Below are positions 63,783 through 64,000 of a stretch of 64,000 bases of DNA, one piece after another. The translations under genes and the position numbers were made by a program. The stretch is from positions 1,516,117-1,580,116 of the forward strand of contig NZ_BSOG01000001.1 of assembly GCF_030160395.1 (NCBI RefSeq), given 5' to 3'. Numbering within the stretch: the first letter of the stretch is position 1; each line of letters opens with the position of its first letter. The notes beneath the pieces are model-generated. The model was not told where the DNA came from. It was given only the letters and a program-made list of their open reading frames with translations, and did no database searches. The DNA comes from Chitinimonas prasina. Its GTDB lineage: Bacteria; Pseudomonadota; Gammaproteobacteria; Burkholderiales; Chitinimonadaceae.

Positions 63783-64000
63783 ATGAAGCGTAGCGTGCTG
63801 GCTGTTCTGTTCGGTTGTATGGCCTCTTATGCGGTTGCCGCGGGCGCCCCTGCTGCGGTTGCGCCCAAGGCCGACCCGGCCAAGGGCAAGGCTATCGTCG
63901 AAAAAGTGTGTGCTGCTTGCCACGGTTTGGATGGCAATAGCGCTGCCAGTGCCAACCCCAGCCTGGCGGGTCAGCATCCCGAGTTTCTGTATGCCCAGCT
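63783..64000 (+). CDS. cytochrome c4-type protein, N-terminal part (3' truncated by window edge)
   Basis: The first 72 residues of an exported c-type cytochrome. A signal peptide (MKRSVLAVLFGCMASYAVAAG) is followed by an Ala/Pro-rich stretch, DPAKGKAIVEKVCAACHGLDGN with the haem-binding CAACH, and NPSLAGQHPEFLYAQ. This arrangement matches the first domain of dihaem cytochrome c4, which passes electrons to terminal oxidases. The second haem domain lies outside the window, so a monohaem c5-like protein is not excluded. AAGGAG stands 8 bases before the ATG. It is divergent from engB. Confidence 0.88.
   Translation, partial: MKRSVLAVLFGCMASYAVAAGAPAAVAPKADPAKGKAIVEKVCAACHGLDGNSAASANPSLAGQHPEFLYAQ

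Noticed and set aside
1-64000. Enrichment of the E. coli Chi octamer GCTGGTGG as a RecBCD hotspot
   Set aside because: It is frequent by eye but expected from adjacent CTG-GTG codons in GC-rich genes; without counts and strand statistics it cannot be claimed.
1-64000. tRNA or rRNA genes
   Set aside because: No cloverleaf-type sequence or rRNA segment was recognised in any spacer; the GGTTCGATT in 45.9 kb belongs to the cobalamin aptamer region.

Overview
The window comes from a GC-rich Gram-negative bacterium, most probably a betaproteobacterium near the Neisseriales/Chitinimonas-type lineages. The evidence is a complete Gram-negative dcw cluster ending in lpxC, a split glycyl-tRNA synthetase (glyQ/glyS) followed by gmhB and plsC, a RegB/RegA-type redox system, a pilGHIJ-chpA twitching operon, and a cytochrome c4 gene. 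No rRNA, tRNA, CRISPR array, insertion sequence or prophage was recognised. The species-level placement is inference.

Region 1 (1-18.5 kb) is the division and cell wall cluster: mraZ (3' end), rsmH, ftsL, ftsI, murE, murF, mraY, murD, ftsW, murG, murC, ddlB, ftsQ, ftsA, ftsZ, lpxC. Most junctions overlap by 1-4 bases. Three of the wider gaps (before murD, murC and ftsA) each hold a mini-ORF whose stop codon overlaps the next start codon. The ddlB-ftsQ junction is broken by a tandem copy of a structured intergenic repeat. A small membrane protein gene follows lpxC.

Region 2 (18.7-30 kb) holds a large PAS/GAF/GGDEF/EAL protein and, convergent to it, a recC-recB-recD operon. Region 3 (30-39.7 kb) runs rightward: glyQ, a lipoprotein gene, glyS, a frameshifted acyltransferase, gmhB, plsC, a YgjP-like metalloprotease, a RegB/RegA-like two-component pair and an inositol-monophosphatase family gene. 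The acyltransferase frameshift is exactly accounted for by one extra GGCT unit, so it may be a reversible on/off switch.

Region 4 (39.6-52.5 kb) is more mosaic. It has a block of about 200-bp repeats, a periplasmic solute-binding protein, a secreted lipase with its foldase, a BtuB-like TonB receptor under a cobalamin riboswitch, a VOC protein, a sterol-desaturase-like enzyme, a Gly/Cys-tailed membrane protein, and divergent glpK and glpD. The lipase releases glycerol that glpK and glpD could use, although the genes are not co-transcribed.

Region 5 (52.5-64 kb) holds the leftward pilG-pilH-pilI-pilJ-chpA operon for type IV pilus chemotaxis, with a strong hairpin between pilI and pilJ, then engB (leftward) and the 5' end of a rightward cytochrome c4 gene.

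The least explained signals are the two loci carrying one hairpin repeat family with compensating stem changes, the tetranucleotide frameshift in the acyltransferase gene, and the stop-on-start mini-ORFs in the dcw cluster. ATA isoleucine codons look unusually common for such a GC-rich genome, except in ftsZ.
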